From Stenotrophomonas hibiscicola ATCC 19867 (GTDB lineage: Bacteria > Pseudomonadota > Gammaproteobacteria > Xanthomonadales > Xanthomonadaceae), in assembly GCF_000382065.1 (NCBI RefSeq), contig NZ_KB907499.1:752910-816909 (forward strand): a stretch of DNA of 64,000 nt. The letters run 5' to 3'. Position 1 is the first letter of the stretch, and every line of letters starts with the position of its first letter. The notes under the pieces are model-generated. The model worked only from the letters and a program-made list of their open reading frames with translations. It was not told the origin of the DNA and ran no database searches. The translations under genes were made by a program, and so were the position numbers. Positions 38,178 to 47,356 of the stretch are shown in pieces.

Positions 38178-38651
38178 CTAATTGACGAATTTGCCGACGC
38201 GCTGGGCCTGGCCCATATCACGCTGTGCCTTGTCCTTCCGTCGCGCGCGCTCGGCAACGGTAGTGCACTGCGTCGTGGACCGGTTCGAACCCGTGGCCTT
38301 TTCACGTTGGCATATTAGACGACTATCTTCACGGGCCTGTGTCAAAACCGTGTTCACGATCTGCTGGTCGTTGAAGACATCGGTTCGTACCTGTTCAGGC
38401 ATGGAATCGCGGTCGGGATGCTGCTCGACGGCCGTACGCATGCGCACCAGCGCCTCGCGCACGCGGCTGCGGTCGGCCTGTTTCAGCTCGCTGTAGGTCT
38501 CGCCATCGTTGAGTTCGATTTCGATGCGCTCGATCTGCTGCTGCAGCGGCTTGCCCGGAATAAAGACCTCACCGGCCTGGTTGGATGCGGAGGCGGCGGT
38601 GGCCAGGGTCAGGCCCGAGACCAGGACCGCCGACATCAGGAGGGACTTCAT
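38178..38651 (-). CDS. Exported hypothetical protein, paralogue 1 of a tandem pair
   Basis: Protein of 157 residues with an N-terminal signal peptide (MKSLLMSAVLVSGLTLATAA, cleavage after SAS). The mature part is charged and helical with two Cys. It shares a clear pattern with the next gene: QIERIEIELNDGETYSE, VFNDQQIVNTVLTQ, EDSRLICQ and TTVAERARR. The Cys in EDSRLIC and the Cys before TTVAER could form a disulfide. The function is unknown. It ends two bases before the response regulator starts, so its product may be functionally tied to the two-component system, for example as a periplasmic sensor partner. Confidence 0.8.
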   Translation of the reverse strand: MKSLLMSAVLVSGLTLATAASASNQAGEVFIPGKPLQQQIERIEIELNDGETYSELKQADRSRVREALVRMRTAVEQHPDRDSMPEQVRTDVFNDQQIVNTVLTQAREDSRLICQREKATGSNRSTTQCTTVAERARRKDKAQRDMGQAQRVGKFVN

Positions 38652-38744
38652 GACAAACGAATCCTTGTTTGAGTTGAGGGTTGACTGTATTCGCACCGCC
38701 TTCACGCGAGCAAGTGCCGGTCGCTCGGGCGGCAATCGGCCCGG

Positions 38745-39221
38745 CTAGCGGTTACTGGGAGGCGTGAGATTGTTGAAGGTGCGCTGGTCGTTGAGCAGGG
38801 CCTTGCCCTTTTCCTCGATCCGGCGGCGCTCGGCCACCGTCAGGCAGCGGCTCTTGGGCATGTTGCTGCCCGTGGTGCGGGTGTGCTGGCAGATCTGGCG
38901 GCTGTCTTCGTGGGCGCGGACAAGAACGGTGTTGATCCGCTCCTGGTCGTTGAAGACCTCTGCCTGGACCTGCGGCGGGAGCTCCTGAAGCGTGCTGTGG
39001 TCCCCCATGCGCTGGGTGATGCGCGCCAGTGCCTGCTGCACCTGGGCGCGGTCGTCAGCGGAAATCTCGCTGTACTCGCCATCATCAAGGGCCCTTTCAA
39101 CCCGCCGGACCTGCTCGGCCACCGGTGCCTGCCCGTCCATCTGTATGGCGGTCTTCTCCGGCTTGGCGGAGACAGTGCCAGACAACCCCAGCAACAACGC
39201 GATCATCGTGATGCGGTACAT
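38745..39221 (-). CDS. Exported hypothetical protein, paralogue 2 of a tandem pair
   Basis: Protein of 158 residues with a signal peptide (MYRITMIALLLGLSGTVSA). Same pattern as paralogue 1: QVRRVERALDDGEYSE, VFNDQERINTVLVR, EDSRQICQ, TTGSN and LTVAERRR, with both Cys conserved. Start at 39221; the frame is open farther upstream without a plausible signal. The tandem arrangement (93 bp apart) suggests a local duplication. Function unknown. Confidence 0.8.
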   Translation of the reverse strand: MYRITMIALLLGLSGTVSAKPEKTAIQMDGQAPVAEQVRRVERALDDGEYSEISADDRAQVQQALARITQRMGDHSTLQELPPQVQAEVFNDQERINTVLVRAHEDSRQICQHTRTTGSNMPKSRCLTVAERRRIEEKGKALLNDQRTFNNLTPPSNR

Positions 39222-39302
39222 CGCCAGCCTCCGGATCCATCCAGGAACGATGGCCACTCTACGGCCGTCACGCGGCCTCCACAAGGGACTTCCGGCAGGT
39301 AT

Positions 39303-39335
39303 AAAAAAGACCCAGGCGGTGGCCCGCCTGGGTCT
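39303..39335 (-). terminator. Terminator downstream of rimK
   Basis: On the minus strand: stem AGACCCAGGCGG/CCGCCTGGGTCT with a short loop, followed by six T residues, 130 bases after the rimK stop. It also isolates the tandem paralogues from rimK. The rest of 39222-39464 holds nothing else I recognise. Confidence 0.88.
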
Positions 39336-39464
39336 GAAGTCGTATCCCGATACCGATCCTGCTGAGAGGCAGAGCTGCGGTTCGCTGAAGGCTACGCCGG
39401 CGCCGATTAAAGGCATGTTAAAGCCGGCCTCATTTGCCCATGAGAATCTCAAAATATTGATTTG

Positions 39465-40343
39465 TCATGGCTTTTTCAGCTTCTCGACGTGCTCGATGAT
39501 GCGCGTGGCCACATCTACCCCGCAGGCGGCTTCGATCCCCTCCAGCCCCGGCGTGGAGTTGACCTCCAGCACCAGCGGGCCGCGCGCGGAGCGGATCAGG
39601 TCCACCCCGCACACCGACAGGCCCAGCGCCTTGGCCGAACGCACCGCCACCTGCTGTTCGGCGCGGCTGGCCTTGGCCGCCACCGCGGTGCCACCGGCAT
39701 GCAGGTTGGAGCGGAAGTCGCCTTCCGGCGCCTGGCGTTGCATCGAGGCCACCACCTGGTCGCCCACCACGAAGCAGCGCAGGTCGGCGCCCTTGGCCTC
39801 ACCGATGAACTCCTGCATCAGGAAATTGGCATACAGCCCGCGCAGGGCCTCGACGATGCCGCGCGATGCGCTGGCCTTTTCGGTGAGGATCACGCCCCGC
39901 CCCTGGGTACCCTCGTTGAGCTTCACCACGTGGGGCGGCGGGCCGAGCATGGACAACAGGTCGACGGTGTCATCCGGGTTGTCACCGAACACGGTGACAG
40001 GCATGTCGATGCCCTTGGCGGCCAGCAGCTGGTGCGCACGCAGTTTGTCGCGCGAACGCAGGATCGCGTCGGAGGGGTTTGGGGTGCGTGCGCCCATCAG
40101 CTCGAACTGCCGCAGCACGGCGGTGCCATAGCGGGTGATCGAGGCACCGATGCGCGGGATGACCATGTCCACGCCGGTCATCGGCCGGCCCTTGTAGTGC
40201 ATCGAAAAACCATCGGCGGCGATGCGCATGTAGCAGCGCAGCGGGTCGAGGATGCGAACGGTATGGCCACGCGTGCGTGCCGCCTCGACCAGCCGGCGGG
40301 TGGAATACAGGGAACTGTTGCGGGACAGGATGGCGAGCTTCAT
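39465..40343 (-). CDS. rimK: Ribosomal protein S6--L-glutamate ligase RimK
   Basis: ATP-grasp ligase of 292 residues that adds glutamates to the C terminus of ribosomal protein S6 and can make poly-glutamate. N-terminal [21 protein letters not shown], then [15 protein letters not shown] for the nucleotide site, [20 protein letters not shown], and the metal site [14 protein letters not shown] at the C terminus. Length matches E. coli (300). Start at 40343; the longer frame runs into the divergent gene's upstream region. A terminator follows. Confidence 0.95.
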   Translation of the reverse strand: MKLAILSRNSSLYSTRRLVEAARTRGHTVRILDPLRCYMRIAADGFSMHYKGRPMTGVDMVIPRIGASITRYGTAVLRQFELMGARTPNPSDAILRSRDKLRAHQLLAAKGIDMPVTVFGDNPDDTVDLLSMLGPPPHVVKLNEGTQGRGVILTEKASASRGIVEALRGLYANFLMQEFIGEAKGADLRCFVVGDQVVASMQRQAPEGDFRSNLHAGGTAVAAKASRAEQQVAVRSAKALGLSVCGVDLIRSARGPLVLEVNSTPGLEGIEAACGVDVATRIIEHVEKLKKP

Positions 40344-40508
40344 CGCGGCAGGATCGGGCGGCAGGCGCGCAGCATAGCGCGGGCGTGTGGCGGGTGGATG
40401 ATGCCCCGCAGGCCACCGCATCTGCATGCCTGCCGGGGCTGTGCGAATATGCCGTTGCCGGCTGATGGACATAAACGGCCGGCTTGCACAATCCAAGGAG
40501 AACCACAG

Positions 40509-40874
40509 ATGCGAATGGGAATTCCGCTGTTGTTGCTGTTTGGCCTGGTGGGAGGCGCCGCAGACGTAGGGGCTGCGCCGACCCACGCAGTCTCCCGGCT
40601 CTACTTCGATGCCAACAACACCCTGATCGGCCAGGGCCTGCGCTACTGCACGGGCAAGACACAGCACCAAGGCGTTGCCTCACACGCCAATACCCGCTGG
40701 ATCGATGTTTCCTACGCCCGCCAGGGCGACTCGACCGACGTGTCCTACGGCAGCTGGGTGCCTGCGCAACTGCGGCAGGACTTCTGCACGCTGTATGACG
40801 CCTGCACATCACTGATGCCGTGGCCGGAACCCAGCCTGCCCGGCACCCTTGGCAACGGCTTCTACTCAGACTGA
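40509..40874 (+). CDS. Small exported Cys-containing hypothetical protein
   Basis: Protein of 121 residues with a signal peptide ([20 protein letters not shown], cleavage after GAA). The mature part begins with a [18 protein letters not shown] segment and has three Cys; it resembles DUF6289-like small secreted proteins but I am not sure. An AAGGAG site lies eight bases upstream of the ATG. No operon partner. Confidence 0.6.
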   Translation: MRMGIPLLLLFGLVGGAADVGAAPTHAVSRLYFDANNTLIGQGLRYCTGKTQHQGVASHANTRWIDVSYARQGDSTDVSYGSWVPAQLRQDFCTLYDACTSLMPWPEPSLPGTLGNGFYSD

Positions 40875-40966
40875 CAGCCGATAGTCGCCGCACCGTCTCC
40901 GGCGATGACCGCACCGTCGCCGGGGACATCCTCATGGCTCATCCAAGGGATGCCTGCCGCCGCTGA

Positions 40967-42124
40967 TCAGCGCGGGGGCAGGCGCAGCGAGAAGTGCCCA
41001 TCGCGGACACGCACGGCCAGCGCGGTTTCCCGCCATTCCACAGGCAGGGCGAGCGCAGTGTGTGGCGTGGGGATGCGTGTGATCGCGTCGAACGTCCAGT
41101 GTTCCTCATAGGCTTCGCAGCGAAGCGAACCGTCATCGCCGGCCTCGATCACATCGATCCAGGCACCACTGCGGGCCTTGCCGCTGCCGCCCGTCGCACG
41201 GCGGCCAATGGCCTGCCAACACCCCTGCCAGTGGACGAGCCATACGCCCTCGATGGGACGCAGATCCCCATCAAGCACGCTGCCCGCCACCGCCACGCAC
41301 CGTCCGGACGGGCTGGTGATCACCGTTTCCAGATCGCAGGCGTGACGGTCACTGGGCTCGCCATCAAGACAGAGCGCGTACGGGCAGACGCGCGCGAACA
41401 GCGTCGGATGCGCGGTCAGGCGCAGATCGTCGGGCAGCAGCGGTATGGCCTGCAGCACCCGGGCATCCGGCAGGACATGCCGCAATGCCTGCGGCAACCC
41501 GGCGGCCAGCGCGGGATGCTCCGGTTCCAGCCATAGACCCCGGCAGGGCCGCAGCGTGGTCGGTCGACAGGGGATATCCCGCAACCACATTGCGGCTTCG
41601 GCATCCCCGCCAAGCTGCCGGCGCTCGTGCAGTTCCTGCCAGAACAGGCTGGGAACAATCGCCTGCAGGTGCATCACCCGCTTGTCCGCTTCGTCGTAGA
41701 CGATCACCGCTTCGCTGCGATCAACATAGCCACTGGCCACACGCAGCCCGCTTCCCGCCAGCGTCTGCCACTCGCCACTGGCATCGTGGCTGCCTCCAGT
41801 GGATACGCCCTCGACAATGGCTCCATCGCGCAGCATCTGGGTGCTGTAGGCCGGCCCCCCCATGCCCAGTTCGCCCCAATCCAACAGGACATCATGCGTG
41901 GGCGGCCGGGTAGCAAAGGGCAGCGTCGCCCGCGAGCGCAGCAGTGCGCCGCCTACGGTATCGCCGACCAGATCAAGGCGCTGCAGCACACCACCCACTG
42001 CAAGGCACGCGGCCAGGGCGACAACCACGCCCAGCGGCGACCACCAGGCCACGCAGATGGCGACCAGGACCAGGAACGGCAGCCACTGGGTGAAACGGCG
42101 GAGGGCGATTCGATCAACGGTCAT
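40967..42124 (-). CDS. Hypothetical protein with N-terminal membrane hairpin
   Basis: Protein of 385 residues that I do not recognise. Two hydrophobic segments close to the N terminus (about residues 14-50, including LPFLVLVAICVAWWSPLGVVVALAACLAVG) give a membrane anchor; the remaining 330 residues are soluble with many Trp and Cys. It includes RDGAIVEGVSTGG, VIVYDEADKRVMHL and HWQGCWQAIGRR. Start taken at MTVDRIALRRF; an ATG ten codons earlier is less likely. It is divergent from the PoNi-like immunity gene with 94 bp between the starts. Confidence 0.65.
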   Translation of the reverse strand: MTVDRIALRRFTQWLPFLVLVAICVAWWSPLGVVVALAACLAVGGVLQRLDLVGDTVGGALLRSRATLPFATRPPTHDVLLDWGELGMGGPAYSTQMLRDGAIVEGVSTGGSHDASGEWQTLAGSGLRVASGYVDRSEAVIVYDEADKRVMHLQAIVPSLFWQELHERRQLGGDAEAAMWLRDIPCRPTTLRPCRGLWLEPEHPALAAGLPQALRHVLPDARVLQAIPLLPDDLRLTAHPTLFARVCPYALCLDGEPSDRHACDLETVITSPSGRCVAVAGSVLDGDLRPIEGVWLVHWQGCWQAIGRRATGGSGKARSGAWIDVIEAGDDGSLRCEAYEEHWTFDAITRIPTPHTALALPVEWRETALAVRVRDGHFSLRLPPR

Positions 42125-42218
42125 GCGGGCATGGTGACTGCGATTGCGCACCATTCAAACCTTCAACGCGGTGCCAGGCAATGGGGGTCGAACCGGCATT
42201 GCCGCTAGACTTTCCCTG

Positions 42219-43109
42219 ATGATGGAACCGATGACTGCCGTGAACCGCCGGAATCTGCTGCTGGACGTACTACCGCGATGGAGAGCACTGGCCAAGGATC
42301 CGGGAGTACCGCGCCGCATGCTTCGCCTGCCGGACTGGCAGGCAGACTGGAACGCGGGCATGGCCCTGCTTGCGCGTCATGCGCGCAATGGCGGTGACCC
42401 TGCGGAGGAACCGCTGCAGGGGCATGCGGCGCTGGAACATGCGTACGGCTGGGAAGCGGTTGCCCAGACCGGCAGCAACCTGCTGCTGAAAGGCATCGAC
42501 CGTGGCTTCGCCTCCACGGCATTGCAGCAGATGCATGCCGACGTTGCAGAACTCTGGCTCGAGCATGCACGTTTGCTGGCCATTGCCCGGAACAGCCTGC
42601 AACAGCAAGGCCACGACATCGCGCTGGCCGCGTCGTTGCAACCGCGTACAACGCAGCACTACGAATACGCACTACAGTTGTTGTCACTGGGCGTGCTGCT
42701 GGATGCGCAGGATCGTCTTCCGGCGCTGGTGGAGCAGGTGCTCTGCTTCGAAACCGACCGCGTGCTGGACTACCTCAGCGCGCCGGCACTCGGCCTTGCC
42801 GAAGCCAGCGATGCGATATTCCATCCGCGCCCGTTCGCCGAGCTGTTCGCGCCATTGCGCGACGGTGAAGCGTTCGACCCTTCACTGCTGGCCGGCTACC
42901 TGCAGGTGCAGTACCGCGACTTCTTCCTGCTGTCGCCCAAAGCCCAGAAGCGGACCCGACGCCTGACCGGACCGAATGCCTGGGGTTACTGGGCGCTTGA
43001 GGTAGCAGCGCTGGTGGTGCTGTATGGCGGCGACGATGCCGCGCTGCGCACCTGCCCGCACTATCCTTCCGACCTGGTGGACTTCGCCCGGCCGCAAGCG
43101 GGCGCATAA
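42219..43109 (+). CDS. PoNi-like (DUF1911) immunity-type protein
   Basis: Protein of 296 residues. The C-terminal half carries features of the DUF1911 family: YEYALQLLSLGVLLDAQ, the HP-repeat-like middle, and VVLYGGDDAALRTCPHYPSDLVDFAR at the end. In other bacteria DUF1910/DUF1911 proteins (PoNi) neutralise PoNe DNase toxins delivered by type VI or other secretion systems. No PoNe-type toxin gene is visible next to it, so it is an orphan immunity gene or has another role. Three in-frame ATGs (42219, 42222, 42231) compete for the start. A gene for tRNA-Gly lies 130 bp downstream on the other strand. Confidence 0.7.
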   Translation: MMEPMTAVNRRNLLLDVLPRWRALAKDPGVPRRMLRLPDWQADWNAGMALLARHARNGGDPAEEPLQGHAALEHAYGWEAVAQTGSNLLLKGIDRGFASTALQQMHADVAELWLEHARLLAIARNSLQQQGHDIALAASLQPRTTQHYEYALQLLSLGVLLDAQDRLPALVEQVLCFETDRVLDYLSAPALGLAEASDAIFHPRPFAELFAPLRDGEAFDPSLLAGYLQVQYRDFFLLSPKAQKRTRRLTGPNAWGYWALEVAALVVLYGGDDAALRTCPHYPSDLVDFARPQAGA

Positions 43110-43243
43110 GCCACTCGAGCTATGGTTCGAAGGGGCCACAGCCCAACACAGAGGAGGAGATTGCGGCGCTGCTGCCACACGCTCGAGCTGGGTGTGGTGC
43201 ATCGAGTACGCCGCGTCTTCCGGGGGTGAATACCCTGGAGACA

Positions 43244-43317
43244 TGGAGCGGGCGATGGGAATCGAACCCACGTCAGTAGCTTGGGAAGCTACAGCTCTAC
43301 CATTGAGCTACGCCCGC
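43244..43317 (-). tRNA. tRNA-Gly (anticodon UCC)
   Basis: On the minus strand a 74-nt cloverleaf: acceptor GCGGGCG pairs with CGCCCGC, the D arm is GCTC..GAGC, the anticodon stem GTAGC/GCTAC encloses CTTCCCA-type loop with TCC, the T arm contains GGGTTCGATTCCC, and the 3' end TCCA includes an encoded CCA. Anticodon UCC reads GGA/GGG glycine codons. No tRNA neighbour is in the window; tRNA-Gly genes are frequent integration sites, but no integrase or att repeat is visible here. Confidence 0.96.
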
Positions 43318-43378
43318 GTTGCGGTGGAAAGTCTATGCGCTGGGGCCGGTGTTGCGCAATGGTGCCCCCGCATCAGAG

Positions 43379-43420
43379 CGGGGCCGGATCCCCTTCGTTC
43401 CCGAAAGGGATCCGGCCCCG
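43379..43420 (-). terminator. Hairpin downstream of the GDSL autotransporter gene
   Basis: Long stem GGGGCCGGATCC/GGATCCGGCCCC enclosing a variable centre, ending 13 bases after the autotransporter stop. No T-run follows on the minus strand, so termination may be weak. The same GGATCCGGCCCC hairpin recurs at 60914-60943, so it is a repeated element. Confidence 0.6.
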
Positions 43421-43432
43421 CCTGGTTTCTGC

Positions 43433-45286
43433 TTAGAAGCTGCCGCTGAAGTTGGCGAACAGCGTCGCGTCCTGGGCACGCTTCTGCCCGGCCGAAGCGC
43501 TCAGGCCGAAGTTGCTCTGCAGGCCGAACAGCTCGGTACGGGCACCCAGCACCACGGTGGCGTAGTTCTTGTCGAAGTTCAGGCCCGGCACGCGATAGCT
43601 GCCCAGTTCCGGCAGGGTCTGCAGCCATGCGCTGGCCTGCTTGGTGTCTTCGAACTCGTGGTCGTAGGTCACCTGCGCGTACGGCTTGACGGTGCCGCCA
43701 TCGAAGCGGGCCTGCCAGCCGATGCGGCCGACGGTCGAATCGACATTCTGGCGGTCGTAGCCCAGTGCGGTGGCCAGGGTGCCGGCCGCAGCGCTTTCGG
43801 TGTAGCCATCGATCTTCACCTTCTGCCAGATCACCGAAGCAATCGGGCCGTGGCGGAAACCGCCTTCGGTGCCGAACTCGTAGCCGGCGTTCAGCGCGGC
43901 GGTCAGGTTGCTGCCGTCCGGCGAACCGCCGTGCTCACGAGTGGCCGGGCCCAGCTGGACCTTGCGGTTCACGTCATAGGACAGCCAGGTGTAGCTGACC
44001 TGGCCATTGATCCAGATGCGGTCACCATACCAGCCGGCGAACAGACCGGCAGTGGTGTCCTTCTGGGTGAAGTCGCCACGGCTGTTGCCGAAGTCTGCGT
44101 TGAGGCGGCCGAAGCCGGCGAAGCCGCCGAACACCATGCCGTCGCGTGCCCAGTCGATACCGAACAGGCCGGCGGGCGCCAGGCCGTCGTACAGGTCGGC
44201 ATGGTCATAACGCTGCAGGTCACCGCGCACGCCGCCCCACCAGGACAGGCCATCGGCCGGGCGACCACCCAGGTGCATGCTGACCTGGTCGGCACGCGAA
44301 CGGCCGATGGTCTGGGCCGAGTGGCTCAGCACCTGCTGCAGACGCGGGCCTTCCAGCACCGAGACAGCATACTGGCCCAGCAGCTGATGGCCGGCGGTGG
44401 TCGGATGCACGCCGTCGGCGAACAGGTAGGTGTTGGCTGCATCCGGGCTGACGTAACTGGTCGGGTTGCAGCCGATGATGCTGGCGGTGGAGTTGTTCGG
44501 ATCGATCCTGCAGGCGGTGCTGGTGACGTTGGTGAAGCCGTACATGCCCGGATTGGCAGTCACTTCGCGCAGGATGCTGAAGGTATCGAGCGGAATGAAC
44601 TCGATGCCTGCCTGCTTCAGGCCACCGTACAGCGCCTTGTTGTAGCCGGCCGACAGTGCGGTGGCGGCGGCGGCATTGGGGCCGCGGAACTGCGGGGTGA
44701 TGCCCACATCCGGCAGGTTCGGTACCAGCACGTACTGGGCACCAGCCTGCTTCAGCGCACCTACCAGCGCGATCTGGTCGGTGACCGCTGCGCCGATGAT
44801 GCCCTGCACCTGGGCCTGGGACGCGCCACCTGCCGCCGCACGGGTGGCCGCAAACAGATCATTGGCGCCTCCCCATACGGTGTACAGGGCGTTGCCGTCA
44901 GCCTTGCCACCGTTCGCGGCAAGGTAGCGGGTTGCTTGCGACTTCAGCGACGGAATCACGCCCAGGCCACCGGCCTCGTCCACCGATACCCGGGCACCGC
45001 CCACGGCGTAGTTGTCGCCACTCTGGCCGTTGCCGTTGGCACCCCCGTTGAGGCCGTAGTAGTTGGCGACCTGCTGTGCCCACACCCAACCCGGGTTGGT
45101 GGTGAACTGGCCGGTGACCGGCTGCACGCCCGGATCGAGCAGCGGCCGGAAATAGCCGGCGTCGGTGAGGCTGTCGCCGAAGAACACGGCCTTGGAATAC
45201 GGACTTTCGCCTGCCATGGCCGGCAGCGCGGCGAGTGCGATCGCAGCCGCCATCAGGGAGCGGATCGGGTGTTTGCTGAGCTGCAT
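43433..45286 (-). CDS. GDSL-family autotransporter esterase (EstA-like)
   Basis: Surface-anchored esterase of 617 residues. Signal peptide of about 25 residues (ends AMA), then a passenger with SGNH/GDSL blocks: FFGDSLTDAG (Ser near 38), GGAND in block III and DGVHPTTAGHQ in block V (Asp and His), before about residue 320. From about 345 to the C terminus lies a type V beta-barrel finishing in FSGSF, with the aromatic last residue expected of an autotransporter. It resembles EstA of P. aeruginosa and esterases of Xanthomonas. It would hydrolyse lipid esters at the cell surface. Confidence 0.92.
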   Translation of the reverse strand: MQLSKHPIRSLMAAAIALAALPAMAGESPYSKAVFFGDSLTDAGYFRPLLDPGVQPVTGQFTTNPGWVWAQQVANYYGLNGGANGNGQSGDNYAVGGARVSVDEAGGLGVIPSLKSQATRYLAANGGKADGNALYTVWGGANDLFAATRAAAGGASQAQVQGIIGAAVTDQIALVGALKQAGAQYVLVPNLPDVGITPQFRGPNAAAATALSAGYNKALYGGLKQAGIEFIPLDTFSILREVTANPGMYGFTNVTSTACRIDPNNSTASIIGCNPTSYVSPDAANTYLFADGVHPTTAGHQLLGQYAVSVLEGPRLQQVLSHSAQTIGRSRADQVSMHLGGRPADGLSWWGGVRGDLQRYDHADLYDGLAPAGLFGIDWARDGMVFGGFAGFGRLNADFGNSRGDFTQKDTTAGLFAGWYGDRIWINGQVSYTWLSYDVNRKVQLGPATREHGGSPDGSNLTAALNAGYEFGTEGGFRHGPIASVIWQKVKIDGYTESAAAGTLATALGYDRQNVDSTVGRIGWQARFDGGTVKPYAQVTYDHEFEDTKQASAWLQTLPELGSYRVPGLNFDKNYATVVLGARTELFGLQSNFGLSASAGQKRAQDATLFANFSGSF

Positions 45287-45493
45287 CTAGGAACTCCTGT
45301 GGGGTAAATAGGTTGGAATCCGGCACACGTACGCCGGCGCACGGTCAATGGTTTCACCGGGCCGCCGTTTGCTCACGCTGCGCCGCCGCATGGATTGTCG
45401 CCTGAGCACGCCGAAGCCTGCTGTGCTGGAGCTGGCGCCCCGATCAAATTCCAAACGTTCCGATCACGAAGAGCTATAAGCGACAATGCAGGA

Positions 45494-45694
45494 ATGAACA
45501 TCCAGCTCAACGGCGAACCCCGCACCCTGCCCGCCTCGGCGACCCTTCACGACCTGCTCGAGGCCGAGCAGCTGCTGCAGCGCCGGGTGGCAGTGGAGGT
45601 CAACGGCGAGATCGTCAGCCGCAGCCGCCATCGCGAGCATGTTCTGGCTGAAGGCGACATTGTCGAGATCGTGCACGCGCTGGGTGGGGGCTGA
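45494..45694 (+). CDS. thiS: Thiamine sulfur-carrier protein ThiS
   Basis: Small ubiquitin-like protein of 66 residues: [20 protein letters not shown], ...[12 protein letters not shown]..., [10 protein letters not shown]. The C-terminal GG is the site that carries thiocarboxylate sulfur for thiazole formation by ThiG. AGGA lies two bases from the ATG, which is close, and a TATAAG box at 45475-45480 may be a -10 element, so the leader is very short. No TPP riboswitch is seen upstream. Confidence 0.95.
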   Translation: MNIQLNGEPRTLPASATLHDLLEAEQLLQRRVAVEVNGEIVSRSRHREHVLAEGDIVEIVHALGGG

Positions 45695-45708
45695 GGCCTG
45701 TCCGGGTT

Positions 45709-45731
45709 TGCCGGCCAGCGGCCGGCACTAC
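45709..45731. repeat. SMAG-like repeat between thiS and thiG
   Basis: TGCCGGCC/GGCCGGCA stem ending in CTAC, in the 106-bp gap between thiS and thiG. It does not contain a T-run and would let transcription through while changing mRNA stability. Confidence 0.8.
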
Positions 45732-45800
45732 CCATGCCGATCCACGGCCGGCACGCCATTGCGTGATCCCATCTTCAGGCGGATAGGCGATAATCGCGCC

Positions 45801-46595
45801 ATGAACGTTCATGTCTCCCCCGATTCGCTGGTGATCGCCGGCAAGACCTATGGCTCGCGGCTGCTCACCGGCACCGGCAAGTTCAAGGACCTGGAAGAAA
45901 CCCGCCTGGCCACCGAGGCTGCTGGCGCCCAGATCGTCACCGTGGCCATCCGCCGCACCAACATCGGGCAGAACCCGGGCGAGCCGAACCTGCTGGACGT
46001 GCTGCCACCGGAGCGCTTCACCATCCTGCCCAACACCGCTGGCTGCTACACCGCCGAAGACGCGGTGCGTACCTGCCGCCTGGCCCGTGAGCTGCTGGAC
46101 GGCCACAACCTGACCAAGCTGGAAGTGCTGGGCGACCAGAAGACCCTGTACCCGGACGTGGTGCAGACCCTCAAGGCCGCCGAGCAGCTGGTCAAGGACG
46201 GCTTCGAGGTGATGGTCTACACCTCCGACGACCCGATCCTGGCCAAGCGCCTGGAAGAGATCGGCTGCGCCGCAGTGATGCCGCTGGCCGCGCCGATCGG
46301 TTCGGGCCTGGGCATCCAGAACAAGTACAACCTGCTGCAGATCATCGAAGACGCCAAGGTGCCGATCATCGTCGACGCCGGCGTGGGCACCGCCTCGGAC
46401 GCGGCAATCGCGATGGAGCTGGGCTGCGACGGCGTGTTGATGAACACCGCCATTGCCGGTGCGCGCAACCCGGTGCTGATGGCCACTGCCATGCGCAAGG
46501 CAGTCGAGGCCGGCCGCGAGGCTTTCCTGGCCGGGCGCATCCCGCGCAAGCGCTACGCCAGCGCATCCTCTCCGGTGGACGGGCTGATCGGCTGA
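45801..46595 (+). CDS. thiG: Thiazole synthase ThiG
   Basis: TIM-barrel enzyme of 264 residues that combines ThiS thiocarboxylate, dehydroglycine (from glycine or tyrosine) and deoxyxylulose 5-phosphate to the thiazole phosphate of thiamine. Motifs: [32 protein letters not shown], the Schiff-base Lys in [14 protein letters not shown] (about residue 108), and [25 protein letters not shown] for phosphate binding. Start at 45801. It overlaps trmB by one base (TGATG). Confidence 0.97.
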   Translation: MNVHVSPDSLVIAGKTYGSRLLTGTGKFKDLEETRLATEAAGAQIVTVAIRRTNIGQNPGEPNLLDVLPPERFTILPNTAGCYTAEDAVRTCRLARELLDGHNLTKLEVLGDQKTLYPDVVQTLKAAEQLVKDGFEVMVYTSDDPILAKRLEEIGCAAVMPLAAPIGSGLGIQNKYNLLQIIEDAKVPIIVDAGVGTASDAAIAMELGCDGVLMNTAIAGARNPVLMATAMRKAVEAGREAFLAGRIPRKRYASASSPVDGLIG

Positions 46596-47329
46596 TGACC
46601 AATCCTTTTGACAGCGCCGGCTCCAAGGCCCCACCCAAGCCCTTCACCGTAAGCGAGGGCCGCCGCGAGGTGCGCAGCTTCGTGTTGCGCCAGGGACGTT
46701 TCACCCCCGCCCAGCAGCGCGCGTTCGACGAACGCTGGCCTCGCTTCGGCCTCGACTACACCGGCCAGCCGCGTGACCTGGATGCCACCTTCGGCCGCCC
46801 GGCACACAAGGTGCTGGAAATCGGCTTCGGCAACGGTGCCGCGCTGCGCTTCGCCGCCCAGCACGATCCGTCGCGCGACTACATCGGCATCGAAGTGCAC
46901 GCCCCCGGCGTGGGCCGGTTGCTGAACGCGCTGGCTGAGGACAATGCCGACCACGTGCGCCTGTACCACCATGACGCGGTGGAAGTGCTGCAGAACGAGA
47001 TCGCCGATGGCGCGCTCGATGAAGTGCGCATCTACTTCCCGGACCCGTGGCACAAGAAGCGCCACAACAAGCGCCGCCTGCTGCAGCCGGCATTTGCCGA
47101 GCTGCTGGTGCGCAAGCTGCGCCCGGGTGGCCGCCTGCACTGCGCCACCGACTGGGAAGACTACGCCGAGCAGATGTGGGACGTGCTTGACGCGACTGCC
47201 GGCCTGGTCAACCGCGCCGGCCCGCGTGGCAGCGTGCCGCGTCCGGACTGGCGCCCGCAGACCCACTTCGAGACCCGCGGCCAGAAACTCGGCCACGGCG
47301 TCTGGGACCTGCTGTACGACCGCACCTGA
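46595..47329 (+). CDS. trmB: tRNA (guanine-N7-)-methyltransferase TrmB
   Basis: SAM-dependent enzyme of 244 residues that makes m7G46 in tRNA variable loops. SAM motif [12 protein letters not shown] near residue 69; substrate motif [16 protein letters not shown] near 147 with the catalytic Asp; then [13 protein letters not shown]. The start shares the A of the thiG stop (TGATG), so translation is coupled. A thiG-trmB pair is common in gammaproteobacteria. Confidence 0.96.
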   Translation: MTNPFDSAGSKAPPKPFTVSEGRREVRSFVLRQGRFTPAQQRAFDERWPRFGLDYTGQPRDLDATFGRPAHKVLEIGFGNGAALRFAAQHDPSRDYIGIEVHAPGVGRLLNALAEDNADHVRLYHHDAVEVLQNEIADGALDEVRIYFPDPWHKKRHNKRRLLQPAFAELLVRKLRPGGRLHCATDWEDYAEQMWDVLDATAGLVNRAGPRGSVPRPDWRPQTHFETRGQKLGHGVWDLLYDRT

Positions 47330-47356
47330 CGATCGCCTGAGGACGCCGCGCCCCAC

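Noticed and set aside
40967..42124. The divergent 385-residue protein as a PoNe-type toxin partner of the PoNi-like gene
   Set aside because: It has an N-terminal membrane anchor and no nuclease motif that I can see, and toxin-immunity pairs are normally on the same strand.
43244..43317. tRNA-Gly as an integration site for a genomic island
   Set aside because: No integrase gene and no direct repeat of the tRNA 3' end were seen on either side within the window.
43319..45307. A 662-codon plus-strand open frame opposite the autotransporter
   Set aside because: Shadow frame; the minus strand has signal peptide, GDSL blocks and barrel.
45287..45493. TPP riboswitch upstream of thiS
   Set aside because: The conserved thi-box segments are not present in the expected arrangement; a lone CTGAG at 45402 is not enough.
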